From Bradyrhizobium diazoefficiens (GTDB lineage: Bacteria; Pseudomonadota; Alphaproteobacteria; Rhizobiales; Xanthobacteraceae): 64,000 bases of DNA. Where the stretch lies: assembly GCF_018131015.1 (NCBI RefSeq), contig NZ_JAFCJJ010000007.1:186001-250000 (forward strand), in the 5' to 3' direction. Each line of letters opens with the position of its first letter. Positions within the stretch are counted from its first letter, which is position 1. Of this stretch, positions 31,569 to 40,340 are shown one piece after another. Below the pieces are notes generated by a model. That model did not search any database. It was given only the letters and a program-made list of their open reading frames with translations, and was not told where the DNA came from. The translations under genes and the position numbers were made by a program.

Positions 31569-32780
31569 ATGGCTGGCGCCCGATCCCGCAAATTTGCGGG
31601 CTGGCCGCTGTTTGCAAACAGCTTTCGGCCCTTCTTCCTCCTCGCAGGGATCCAGGCCGGACTGTCGATCCTCGCCTGGCTGCCGATGTTCTATGGCGAG
31701 CTATCGGTGAGCTCAGCCTTTGCGCCGCGCGACTGGCACGTGCACGAAATGCTCTACGGCTTCCTGCCCGCGGTGATCACGGGGTTCCTGTTCACGGCGA
31801 TCCCGAACTGGACCGGACGGCTGCCGATCCAGGGCACCTCGCTGGGCGTGCTGGTGGTGGTCTGGCTTTCGGGGCGTGTTGCCGTGACGCTGTCGGCGGA
31901 TCTCGGCTGGTCCTTCGCGCTGGCCGTCGACGCCGCATTCCTGGCCCTCGTCGTCGCCGCTGCGGCGCGCGAGATCATCGCCGGCGGCAATTGGCGCAAC
32001 CTGCCCGTGGTGGCCATGGTGTTCCTGCTGCTTGCCGGCAACGTCGCCTTTCATGTCGAAGCGCATTTTGAGGGTGCGGCCGATGTCAGCATCCGCCTCG
32101 GCATCGGCGTGGTCGTGCTGCTGATCTCGCTGATCGGTGGCCGCATCATCCCGAGCTTCACCCGCAACTGGCTGGTCAAGTTCAATCCCGGCCGCCTGCC
32201 GGTGCCGTTCGCGCGCTTTGACGGCGCGGTAATCGGATCGAGCGCGCTCGCGCTCGTCGCGTGGATCGCAGCGCCGCTGAGCGTGGTCACCGGTGTGGCG
32301 GCGGCGCTCGTCGGTGTCATGCATCTGGTGCGGCTGGCGCGCTGGGCCGGCGACCGCACCTCGCGCGAGCGGCTGCTCCTGATCCTGCATGTCGGCTATT
32401 TCTTCGTGCCGGTCGGCTTCCTGCTGCAGGCGTGTGCTGCCTTCGGCGTGCTGCCGCCGAGCGCGGGTATTCATGCCTGGATGACTGGGGCGGCCGGCAC
32501 CATGACGCTCGCGGTGATGACCCGGGCGAGCCTCGGCCATACCGGGCAGGCGCTGACGGCCTCGCCCGCGACGCAAGGCATCTACGTCGCGATCATCATC
32601 GCGGCGCTGGCGCGGGTCGGTGCAGTCGTGGTGCCCTTGCATGGCGACGCGCTGCTGCACATCGCAGCCTGCGGCTGGATCGTCGCATTCCTCGGCTTTG
32701 CGATTGCATTCGGCCCGCTGCTCGCCGGAAGCCGCCGGCGCGCACTTGCCATCGTCGGCGTGCCTGTCGCGGCGCGCTGA
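31569..32780 (+). CDS. nnrS: NnrS family membrane protein
   Basis: 403 residues with about 12 hydrophobic segments. The family signature is clear: SFRPFFLLAGIQAGL near 17-31, WHVHEMLYGF with conserved His (about 57-66), GFLFTAIPNWTGR, GRIIPSFTRNWL and MTRASLGHTGQ with His. NnrS is a heme- and copper-containing inner-membrane protein that protects cells during NO stress and denitrification, although its chemistry is unclear. ATG follows AGGAG. Placed under NnrR and the FixK-type site in the divergent promoter region. Confidence 0.94.
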   Translation: MAGARSRKFAGWPLFANSFRPFFLLAGIQAGLSILAWLPMFYGELSVSSAFAPRDWHVHEMLYGFLPAVITGFLFTAIPNWTGRLPIQGTSLGVLVVVWLSGRVAVTLSADLGWSFALAVDAAFLALVVAAAAREIIAGGNWRNLPVVAMVFLLLAGNVAFHVEAHFEGAADVSIRLGIGVVVLLISLIGGRIIPSFTRNWLVKFNPGRLPVPFARFDGAVIGSSALALVAWIAAPLSVVTGVAAALVGVMHLVRLARWAGDRTSRERLLLILHVGYFFVPVGFLLQACAAFGVLPPSAGIHAWMTGAAGTMTLAVMTRASLGHTGQALTASPATQGIYVAIIIAALARVGAVVVPLHGDALLHIAACGWIVAFLGFAIAFGPLLAGSRRRALAIVGVPVAAR

Positions 32781-33014
32781 GCCTGGACCGCGGCCCGTGG
32801 AAGCACGGGTGCGCTGCGGATGGGATATCGGCCATATCGGCCAGATGTCCCGAAAATCCAATTATTCTGTCCCGATCCGCCGAGTCCCGGACCAGGGCGG
32901 AACATAAATAAGAGAAACCAAAGCGCTGGCGCGAATGCCGGGCTTTGCGGCGGCAGGGCGCGATACGTCGGGCCGTCCCGGATCATTTGACCAAACCATT
33001 GCTGGAATCGGAAA

Positions 33015-33635
33015 ATGTCGGGAAACATGCTCTCCAAGCGTGAGGTATTCGTCATCGACACCGACGCTGCCTCCCGCGAACAACTTTCGACGGCGCTCCA
33101 GCAGAGCGCCTATGACGTCATCTGCTTTGCCGACAGCGCCTCTCTCCTGTCGGAGGCCAAGGCGCGGATGCCGGCCTGCGTGCTCCTGGACATGCCGCCC
33201 GATAGCTCCGGGCTGGACATGCTCAAGCAGCTGCGCGAGGAGAATTGCATGGCGCCGGTCCTGGTGACGTCGGCGAACGGCAGCATCGCCATGGCAGTCG
33301 ACGCGATCAAGAGCGGCGCCACCGACTTCATCGCGAAGCCGTTCTGCACCCTCGACATCGTGGAGCGGATCGACGCCGCGATCGACGAGCTGGTCCAGCC
33401 CGATTCCAGCCAGCAGCGCTGGTTGTCCGGCTGCGATCCCCTGACCGCGCGCGAAAGCCACGTGCTCACGCATCTCGCCGCCGGCCTCACCAACAAGGAG
33501 ATCGCCCGGAAGATGCAACTGAGCGCACGGACGGTCGAGGGCTATCGCGCCAACATCCTGAGGAAGGCCGGCGCCCGCAATGTGACCGATCTGCTCCGTC
33601 GCCTCTTCGATCAGGTGTCGCCCAGCCAGGTCTGA
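33015..33635 (+). CDS. Orphan FixJ/NarL-type response regulator
   Basis: 206 residues. Receiver domain: acidic pocket Asp15/Asp17 in VFVIDTD, phosphorylation site Asp59 in CVLLDMPP, the Thr/Ser in VTSANGS and Lys108 in AKPF. C-terminal LuxR-type helix-turn-helix about 143-200: LTARESHVLTHLAAGLTNKEI, then LSARTVEGYRANILRK. The layout and the linker resemble FixJ. No histidine kinase gene is nearby. Position next to nnrS and the denitrification genes makes a role in oxygen or nitrogen-oxide signalling plausible but unproven. Confidence 0.88.
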   Translation: MSGNMLSKREVFVIDTDAASREQLSTALQQSAYDVICFADSASLLSEAKARMPACVLLDMPPDSSGLDMLKQLREENCMAPVLVTSANGSIAMAVDAIKSGATDFIAKPFCTLDIVERIDAAIDELVQPDSSQQRWLSGCDPLTARESHVLTHLAAGLTNKEIARKMQLSARTVEGYRANILRKAGARNVTDLLRRLFDQVSPSQV

Positions 33636-33818
33636 GGCGCTGACCCCTTTGGCCACGGCGCGCCTCCCGCGCGTTCCGTGGCCACGGTGCTGCCGCAGCG
33701 GCGCCCCACGGAAACCCCAATCGAACCGGTTCCTTCCCTGCCGCGTCCAACCATGTTGGCGAGGCATTCGATCGCGCGCGTCCGGCTGGCGGCGCGGCGA
33801 TACGGCAGGAGGGACTTT

Positions 33819-35504
33819 ATGCGCATCACCGCAAGATGTCTGGCAACGACGAGCCTGGTTCTGGTGACCATCGCGGCGGCATCGCCATCATGGGCCGCCG
33901 ATCTCGACGCCAGTTCGGCCATCGATACCGTCACGGTCTATCCCGATGGCGCCACCGTCACCCGCATCGTCACGATCGACCTGCCGTCCGGTGACTCGAC
34001 ATTGGTCGCCAGGGACTTTCCGCTCGGGCTCGACACGTCCTCGATCCGGGTCGAGGGCGAAGGGGGCGCAAAGCTCACCATCGGCACGATCGACGCGCGG
34101 CCGCCGCGCGCCGCGCCGGTCAACCTGCCCGAGCTGGACAAGCGGATCGAGGCGCTGAACGACCAGCGTGCCGATCTCCAGGGCGCGATCGACTCGGCCA
34201 ACGCGCGCCGCAAGTTTGCGGAGCATTTTGCCGAGGCCTCCCCCGTCGGTATCGGGGAGAAAGGCGAGGCGCGGCCGATCGCCGAATGGCGTACGGCCTT
34301 TACCGCGGTCGGCGAGGAAATTGCAAACGCAGACAACGCCATCCGCGATGCCACGCGCAAGATGCGCGAGATCGACCGCCAGATCGCCCAGCTCGACGCC
34401 GAGCGCAAGGCCAAGCCGCCGAGCAAGCTCGAGGTGCGCATGGATGTCGCGGCGACGGCGGCGACCAAAGCGACGTTGCGGGTCACCTACAATGTGCGCA
34501 ATGCACGCTGGCTGCCGCTCTACGACGCCCGGCTCGACACCGGCGCCAAGGACCGCAAGCCGCAGCTCGAGCTGGTTCGCCGCGCCGAGATCACGCAGTC
34601 TACCGGCGAGGACTGGTCGAACGTGACGCTCGGCGTCTCCACGGTCCGCGTCAATCGCGGCGGCAGCGCCCCGGAGCTGGGCTCGCTGGTGGCGCAATAT
34701 CCCCAACCGCCGAAACCGATGATGCAGCAGCAGGATCTGGTGCGGCCTGCGCCTGCCGCTGCGCCCTTGATGCGAAAGATGGAATCCGCGGAGTACGTGA
34801 TGCGGTCGAGGGAAGACCTCAATGTGAGCCAGCGAGCCGACGAGCTGCAGGCCGTCGCCGAGATCGGCGACTTCCAGGCCACCTTCAGGATTCCCGGACG
34901 TGTCAGTCTCGGCGCCACCGAGGGCGCCAAGAGCCTGCGCATCGCCGCCATAACCGTGCCGGTCGATCTCGCGGTCCGCGCCGCGCCGGTGCTGGATCCG
35001 ACCGCCTATCTCGAAGCGAGCTTCAAGCAGGCCGACGACACGACACTGCTGCCGGGCAAGGTCGCAATCTACCGCGACGGCGTCTTTGTCGGTCGCGGCA
35101 AGCTGTCGGCCTCGGCCAAGGACGACATCGTGCGGCTCGGCTTCGGCGCCGACGACAAGGTCAAGGTCGAGCGCGCCGTGGTCAGGCGCAACGAAGGTTC
35201 GGCCGGTCTGCTGGTCACGACGTCGAAGACCGACGAGCGCTCGTTCAAGACCACGGTTCGTAACGGTCACGACTTCCCGATCAAGGTCGCGATCGAGGAC
35301 CAGCTTCCGGTCAGCGAGAGCGAGGACATCGTGGTCGAGATGCTGCCCGCGACCACGCAGCCGACCGCGAGCAACATCCGCGACCGGCGTGGCGTGCTGG
35401 AATGGTCGTTCGACGCCAAGCCCGGCGAGACCAGGGACATCAACTTCGCCTGGCGCATCCGCTGGCCGAAGGACAAGAGCATGGTGATCGTGCCTGCGGG
35501 GTAG
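33819..35504 (+). CDS. DUF4139 domain (mucoidy-inhibitor MuiA-like) exported protein
   Basis: 561 residues from the ATG at 33819 after GGAGGG; the frame is open for 47 further codons upstream but without a ribosome site. Signal peptide to about 25 (SPSWA-AD). An N-terminal DUF4140 part (VTVYPDGATVTRIVTIDLPSG), a helical coiled-coil stretch (about 95-180) and the C-terminal DUF4139 body, with TYNVRNARWLPLYDARLD near 230, TGEDWSNVTLGVSTVR and DINFAWRIRWPKDK at the end. The family is widespread and secreted; MuiA was linked to suppression of mucoidy, but the biochemical role is unknown. Free-standing gene. Confidence 0.88.
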   Translation: MRITARCLATTSLVLVTIAAASPSWAADLDASSAIDTVTVYPDGATVTRIVTIDLPSGDSTLVARDFPLGLDTSSIRVEGEGGAKLTIGTIDARPPRAAPVNLPELDKRIEALNDQRADLQGAIDSANARRKFAEHFAEASPVGIGEKGEARPIAEWRTAFTAVGEEIANADNAIRDATRKMREIDRQIAQLDAERKAKPPSKLEVRMDVAATAATKATLRVTYNVRNARWLPLYDARLDTGAKDRKPQLELVRRAEITQSTGEDWSNVTLGVSTVRVNRGGSAPELGSLVAQYPQPPKPMMQQQDLVRPAPAAAPLMRKMESAEYVMRSREDLNVSQRADELQAVAEIGDFQATFRIPGRVSLGATEGAKSLRIAAITVPVDLAVRAAPVLDPTAYLEASFKQADDTTLLPGKVAIYRDGVFVGRGKLSASAKDDIVRLGFGADDKVKVERAVVRRNEGSAGLLVTTSKTDERSFKTTVRNGHDFPIKVAIEDQLPVSESEDIVVEMLPATTQPTASNIRDRRGVLEWSFDAKPGETRDINFAWRIRWPKDKSMVIVPAG

Positions 35505-35511
35505 GACGCGC

Positions 35512-35650
35512 TTCACCTCGCCCCGCTTGCGGGGAGAGGTCGGCGCGAAGCGCCGGGTGCGGGGGAGTTTCTGCGAGCCGCACTCTCTCCGTCTTCGTGA
35601 ATTGAGCCCCTCACCCCGCCCTCTCCCCCGTAAGAACGGGGAGAGGGGGG
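35512..35650. repeat. Intergenic repeat, CACCTCTCCCCGC / GGGGAGAGG family
   Basis: Same start (TTCACCTCGCCCCGC...GCGGGGAGAGGTCGG) and end (CCGTAAGAACGGGGAGAGG) as the element at 30256-30421, with a different centre. Lies between convergent genes and can fold into two strong hairpins. Confidence 0.8.
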
Positions 35651-35664
35651 ACGAGGGAGCGGTG

Positions 35665-36567
35665 TTACTCCTTCACCGCGCCCGTCAGCGAGGAGACGTA
35701 GTAATCCACGAACAGCGAGTAGAAGATCGCGACCGGCAGGGAGCCGAGCAGCGATCCCGCCATCAGCGCGCCCCACTGGTAGACGTCGCCGGTGACGAGC
35801 TCGGTCAGGATCGCGACCGGCACGGTCTTGTTGGCGCCGCTCTGGATGAAGGCGAGCGCATAGATGAACTCGTTCCAGGACAGCGTGAAGGAGAAGATTC
35901 CGGCCGAGATCAGGCCGGGCACGGCGAGCGGCAGCGTAATCCGCCGCAGGATCTGCAGCCGCGTGGCGCCGTCGACCAGCGCGCATTCCTCGAGCTCGTA
36001 GGGGATCGACTTGAAATAGCCGATCAGGAGCCAGGTGCAGAACGGCACGAGGAAGGTCGGATAGACCAGGATCAGCGCCAACGGCGAATCGAACAGGCCG
36101 AACTGCACCACGACGGTCGCGAGCGGGATGAACAGGATCGACGGCGGCACCAGATAGGCGAGATAGATGCCGAGGCCGACATAGGGGCTGCCGCGGAAAC
36201 GCAGGCGCTCGATCGCGTAGGCGGCGAGCGTGGAGGCGAGCAGCGACAGCGTGGTCGAGCCGATCGCCACCAGCATCGTCGTCCACAGCCAGCGCGGATA
36301 GGCCGTGTCGAACAGCAGGTGCTTGATGTGCGCCAGCGTCGGCGAGGAGATCCAGAACGGATTGTGCTCCTTGAAATTCATCAGCTCCGCGTTCGGCTTG
36401 AACGAGGTGATCGCCATCCAGTAGAACGGGAACAGCAGGATCAGCACGAAGCAGCCGAGCGGCAGGTAGATCATCATCAGCCGCCGCAGCCCGGAATCCC
36501 AGGCCATGGTGTCGGGCGCCGCTTTCGCGTCGGCAACGGCGGCGGGTTGTGCGAGGGTGTCAGTCAT
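35665..36567 (-). CDS. Carbohydrate-type ABC transporter permease (MalG-like)
   Basis: 300 residues. N-terminal cytoplasmic extension of about 30 residues, then six predicted helices. CUT1 EAA loop: ECALVDGATRLQILRRITLPLAVPG. C terminus ends SSLTGAVKE as in MalG-type proteins. It overlaps the upstream permease stop by 8 bp, so the pair is coupled. Last gene of an operon reading hydroxyacid dehydrogenase, binding protein, permease, permease. No ATPase is encoded here, as in the other sugar-type system of this window at 12.6-15.9 kb. Confidence 0.93.
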   Translation of the reverse strand: MTDTLAQPAAVADAKAAPDTMAWDSGLRRLMMIYLPLGCFVLILLFPFYWMAITSFKPNAELMNFKEHNPFWISSPTLAHIKHLLFDTAYPRWLWTTMLVAIGSTTLSLLASTLAAYAIERLRFRGSPYVGLGIYLAYLVPPSILFIPLATVVVQFGLFDSPLALILVYPTFLVPFCTWLLIGYFKSIPYELEECALVDGATRLQILRRITLPLAVPGLISAGIFSFTLSWNEFIYALAFIQSGANKTVPVAILTELVTGDVYQWGALMAGSLLGSLPVAIFYSLFVDYYVSSLTGAVKE

Positions 36568-37516
36568 TGGCCTCTCCCTGCTGCCATTTGCGGCGCGCCA
36601 GGCCGAAATAGGAGAACAGCGTCGCGAACACCAGGAACGGGATCATCGACACCGCGATCGCGGCGCCCTCGCCGAGCTCGCCGCCGGCGATGCCGCGCTG
36701 GAAGGCGAGGGTGGCGAGCAGATGGGTCGAGTTCACCGGCCCGCCGCGGGTGATGGCGTAGACGAGCTGGAAGTCGGTGAAGGTGAAGATGATCGAGAAG
36801 GTCATCACGATGGCGAGGATCGGCATCATCATCGGGAAGGTGATGTAGCGGAAGCGCTGCCAGGCGCTGGCGCCGTCGAGCATGGCGGCCTCGTACAGCG
36901 AGGGCGAGATGGTCTGCAGCCCCGCCAGCAGCGAGATCGCGACGAAGGGAATGCCGCGCCAGATGTTGGCGGCGATCAGCGAGAAGCGCGCCGGCCAGGG
37001 CGAGCCGAGGAAGTCGATGTTGCTCGACCTCCAGTGCAGCACGTCGACCAGCAGATACGAGATGATCGAGAATTGCGGATCGTAGATCCACCAGAACGCC
37101 AGCGCCGAGAGCACGGTCGGCACGATCCAGGGCAGCAGCACGATGGCGCGCAAGAGGCTCTTGAACGGAAAATGGTTGTTCAGGAGCAGCGCGAGCCAGA
37201 AGCCGAGCGCGAATTTCCCGAAAGTCGCGATCCCCGTATAGACGATGCTGTAGAACACCGCGTTCCACCACAGGGGATCGGTGAGCAGATACTGGAAATT
37301 CTCCAGGCCGACGAAGACGCCTTTTCTGCCGATCGTGGTGTCGGTGAAGGCGAGCCAGATGCCGAGGCCGAGCGGATAGGTCAGGAATACCGCGAGCAGG
37401 CCGATCGCGGGAGCAAGGCACATCACGATCAGGAACGGCTTGTAGTCGAACAGGCGTACCAGCCAGGACGGCTGCGGCTGCGCCAGGGCGGGGGAGGAGA
37501 GGGTGGTTACGGACAT
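36560..37516 (-). CDS. Carbohydrate-type ABC transporter permease (MalF-like)
   Basis: 318 residues from the ATG at 37516 with AGGACA upstream; the open frame before it runs through a repeat element. Six predicted helices after a 25-residue cytoplasmic tail. EAA loop: YEAAMLDGASAWQRFRYITFP, followed by FTDFQLVYAITRGGPVNSTH, the MalF-like GGP motif. Works with the MalG-like protein downstream. The upstream gap to the binding protein is 125 bp and contains a palindromic repeat that may end most transcripts after the binding-protein gene. Confidence 0.93.
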   Translation of the reverse strand: MSVTTLSSPALAQPQPSWLVRLFDYKPFLIVMCLAPAIGLLAVFLTYPLGLGIWLAFTDTTIGRKGVFVGLENFQYLLTDPLWWNAVFYSIVYTGIATFGKFALGFWLALLLNNHFPFKSLLRAIVLLPWIVPTVLSALAFWWIYDPQFSIISYLLVDVLHWRSSNIDFLGSPWPARFSLIAANIWRGIPFVAISLLAGLQTISPSLYEAAMLDGASAWQRFRYITFPMMMPILAIVMTFSIIFTFTDFQLVYAITRGGPVNSTHLLATLAFQRGIAGGELGEGAAIAVSMIPFLVFATLFSYFGLARRKWQQGEAND

Positions 37517-37551
37517 CAGGGCGTTGTCCTGTCTATAAGGGTCACCACACC

Positions 37552-37638
37552 CGTCATTGCGAGGAGCGAAGCGACGAAGCAATCCAGGCTATAACCGCTG
37601 GGATAGATTGAATTGCTTCGCTTCGCTCGCAATGACGG
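37552..37638. repeat. Palindromic intergenic repeat, CGTCATTGCGAGGAGCGAAG family
   Basis: Ends are inverted: CGTCATTGCGAGGAGCGAAG on the left and CTTCGCTCGCAATGACGG on the right, with an inner AAGCAATCC / GAATTGCTT pair. A repeat type widespread in alphaproteobacteria. It fills the gap between binding-protein and permease genes. Confidence 0.8.
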
Positions 37639-37641
37639 CCG

Positions 37642-38985
37642 TTACTTCTGCCGCCGGAAGTACCGCTTGCAGCGCTGCTCGGCCTCCGCGGCCGCGGCTT
37701 CCGGCGTGGCGGCTCCGGTCGCAACGGACGCGCACATCTGGATCAGCACGTAGTCGGCGCTGACCGCCCCGGTCGCGGTCGAGATCGGACCGGCGTAGCC
37801 GTCATAGTAGGTGCTGTTCATCGTGTCCTTGAAGATCGCGACCTTGGGATCGCCCTTCCACACCGCCGCGTCGGCGTAGTTGGCCAGCGGCTGCGACCAG
37901 TAGCCGGAGTTGGCATTGAGCCACGGCTCGTACTGGTCCTTTTCCAGCATGTATTGCAGGAAGGCCTTTGCGGCGTTGGGGTACTGGCTGTGCTTGAACA
38001 CCATGGCGTTCAGGGTCAGGCCCGCCATCGGCGAGACCTTGGCGACGCCCTTCGGCAGCAATTGATGCTCGCTGTCGTCGGCGATCGCCTTGGTCGCCGG
38101 GTCGTTTTTCAGCGAGAAGTACAGCGAGACGCCGTTGGCGGTCAGCGCGATCTCCTGCGCGGAATAGGCGCGGTTGTTGCTGACGTCGTTCCACGACGTC
38201 GTGCCGGGGATGAAGGTCGGGTAGAGCTGCTTGACCCAGTTCAGCGCGGCGATCGTCTCCTTGCTGTTGATGGTGACGTTGCCTTCCTCATCGAGCAGCG
38301 CCGCGTTGTGCGACCACAGCGCCCAGCTCGCAAAGCCGTTGCCGTCGCCCTTGGCGTTGCCGAGCGCGAAGCCGGCCGGCTTGCCGGCCTTCTGGAGCTT
38401 CTGGCACAAATCGAGGATTCCGGCATGGTCTTCCGGGACCTTGTCGAAGCCGACCGATTGCAGGATCGACTTGCGGTAGATCAGGGGACCTGCGGTGGCG
38501 CCGAACGGCAATCCGATCCAGGTATCGCTCTTGTTCTTCTTGCCGTAGCGCTGCGCCAGCGGCAGCCAGCCGCCGTAACGCTTGCCGACATAGTCGGCGA
38601 CGTCGGAGAGCTCGATCAGCTTGTCGACATAGATGTGCGGGGCGTCGGAGAAGCCGATGATGATGTCGGGGCCGGCGCCGGAATTGGCGGTCACCGCGGT
38701 CTGCTGGTTGATGTCCTCCCAGCCGACGAAGTCGACCTTGACCTCGACCCCGGTTTCCTTGGTGAATTTGGCCGCATTGGCGCGGAACACGTCCTCGTCG
38801 GCCTGAACGAAGCGGACCGGCCGCAGCATGCGCAGGGATGCGCCTTTCTCGATCGCCAGTTTCGGGGCGGGCACGTCCGCGGCCTTGATCGCGGACTGGG
38901 CGCTCGCAGAAGTACCGGTTGCCGCGATCGTCGCAGCGGACAGGCCCAGCACCAAGGCATCACGACGTGTGATGTCGTTCCTCAT
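37642..38985 (-). CDS. ABC transporter substrate-binding protein, family 1 (sugar type), Tat-type signal
   Basis: 447 residues; ATG preceded by GGGAGGAA. Twin-arginine signal ITRRDALVLGLSAAT ending about SASA-Q (about 29). Mature body of the family 1 type: FTKETGVEVKVDFVGWEDINQQ (about 76-97, here split over two strands), AGPDIIIGFSD, IYRKSILQSVGF and a C-terminal EAEQRCKRYFRRQK. Periplasmic ligand receptor for the two permeases downstream. Tat export suggests the protein folds before export. Ligand not deducible; the adjacent 2-hydroxyacid dehydrogenase hints at a sugar-acid or related compound (inference). Confidence 0.92.
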   Translation of the reverse strand: MRNDITRRDALVLGLSAATIAATGTSASAQSAIKAADVPAPKLAIEKGASLRMLRPVRFVQADEDVFRANAAKFTKETGVEVKVDFVGWEDINQQTAVTANSGAGPDIIIGFSDAPHIYVDKLIELSDVADYVGKRYGGWLPLAQRYGKKNKSDTWIGLPFGATAGPLIYRKSILQSVGFDKVPEDHAGILDLCQKLQKAGKPAGFALGNAKGDGNGFASWALWSHNAALLDEEGNVTINSKETIAALNWVKQLYPTFIPGTTSWNDVSNNRAYSAQEIALTANGVSLYFSLKNDPATKAIADDSEHQLLPKGVAKVSPMAGLTLNAMVFKHSQYPNAAKAFLQYMLEKDQYEPWLNANSGYWSQPLANYADAAVWKGDPKVAIFKDTMNSTYYDGYAGPISTATGAVSADYVLIQMCASVATGAATPEAAAAEAEQRCKRYFRRQK

Positions 38986-39056
38986 CAGTTCCTCCCTATG
39001 ATGTTCCCCTCCCGGCGTTGATCGCCGGTGAAGGGGCCGTTCCGGTTGGTCGCCGC

Positions 39057-40100
39057 CTAGCTGTTAGGTCCGCGATCCATGCTGACGGGCTGCCAGCGGC
39101 GGAGCGCGGTGTTTTGCAGCACCGACGGATTCACGCAGCTTACCGGCCACATGCCCTGCAGCACCAGTGACAATTCGTAGCCCACCCGGCGCTTGCGCGC
39201 CTCGTCGAACCGTGCCGAGGCCGAGGCGACATGGGCGGTCAGGGTCACGTTCTCCATGCCGAGGAGGGGGTTGTTGTGCGACGGCGGCTCCTTCTCCAGC
39301 ACGTCGAGGGCGGCGTGCGCGATCCAGCCCTCCTGCAACGCCTTGATCAGGCTTTCCTCGTCCACCGTGGCGCCGCGGCCGGTATTGATGAAGACCGAGC
39401 CCTTCTTCATCTGCCGGAAATGCTTCTCGGTCAGCATGTGATGCACCTCGGGCCGGGCGGGCGCGTGCATCGAGACGAAGTCGGACTGCGACAGCACCTC
39501 GTTCAGCGTCGACGGGATGACGCCGTGGTCGTACATCAGCGTTTCCTGGATGAAGGGGTCGTAGGCCATCATGCGCAGGCCGAACGGCGCGGCGCGCTTC
39601 GCCACCGCGCGCGCGACGCGCCCGAACGAGATGAAGCCGAGCGTCTGGCCCATCAGCCGCGGGATCTTCGACAGCGCCGGCCGGCCCTCGGACCAGCGGC
39701 CGCTGCGCACGATCTTGTCCTGCTCGACCAGGCGGCGGAAGCCCGCGAGCAGCAGCATCATGGCGTGGTCGGCGACCTCCTCGATGAAGGTGTCGGGGAT
39801 GTTGGTCACGGGAATGCCGCGGGCGGTGGCCGCCTTCACGTCGACGCTGTCGACGCCGACCGAGCCGAGCGTGATGACCTTGCAGCTTTCCAGCGCGTCG
39901 ATGATTGTCTTGGTGATCGGGATGCCCTTGGCGTAGATGGCATCGGCGTTCTTCGCGGCGGCGATGAACCCGGCCTCGTCGGCCGGCGCCTCGACGATCT
40001 CGGCCTCGATCGGATCGAGCGCCTCGCGCTCGTAGGAATAGTCGCCGCTCGCGACCGTGAAGCTCGCGCCCTTCGGCGTCACCACCCTGTATTTCGGCAT
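39057..40100 (-). CDS. D-2-hydroxyacid dehydrogenase family protein
   Basis: 347 residues, NAD-dependent reduction of a 2-oxoacid or the reverse. Catalytic triad visible: Arg242 in NTGRGATVDE, Glu271 in VLEKEPP, His290 in LTAHVAS; Asp181 in MAYDP would bind the NAD ribose. The dinucleotide loop is unusual: LGFISFGRVARAV (about 154-166) in place of the common G-x-G-x-x-G, keeping only the middle Gly. Substrate loop GSVGVDSVDVKAA is normal. ATG has GGGAG upstream. First gene of a probable unit with the downstream ABC transporter (71-bp gap), suggesting it acts on the imported compound. Exact substrate unknown. Confidence 0.87.
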   Translation of the reverse strand: MPKYRVVTPKGASFTVASGDYSYEREALDPIEAEIVEAPADEAGFIAAAKNADAIYAKGIPITKTIIDALESCKVITLGSVGVDSVDVKAATARGIPVTNIPDTFIEEVADHAMMLLLAGFRRLVEQDKIVRSGRWSEGRPALSKIPRLMGQTLGFISFGRVARAVAKRAAPFGLRMMAYDPFIQETLMYDHGVIPSTLNEVLSQSDFVSMHAPARPEVHHMLTEKHFRQMKKGSVFINTGRGATVDEESLIKALQEGWIAHAALDVLEKEPPSHNNPLLGMENVTLTAHVASASARFDEARKRRVGYELSLVLQGMWPVSCVNPSVLQNTALRRWQPVSMDRGPNS

Positions 40101-40340
40101 TCCCTGCTCCCGATTTGGTTTGTCGGTTTTCGTTGTGACCCGGCCTTCGTTGGTGGGCCTTTGCGTCTTTTACGCGAAATCGGCGCGGATGCGTACAATT
40201 CCCGGTTGCCGAAACCGGCGGCGCTCCGGGGTTCTACGGGGATTTCACGTAATATGTTGCTAATGGGTCCCCCGTAAAAGTCGATTCAACTTGTATCGAT
40301 TCACTCGCGCGCCCTGTCGTCCCCCGCCCGGAGCCATCCC

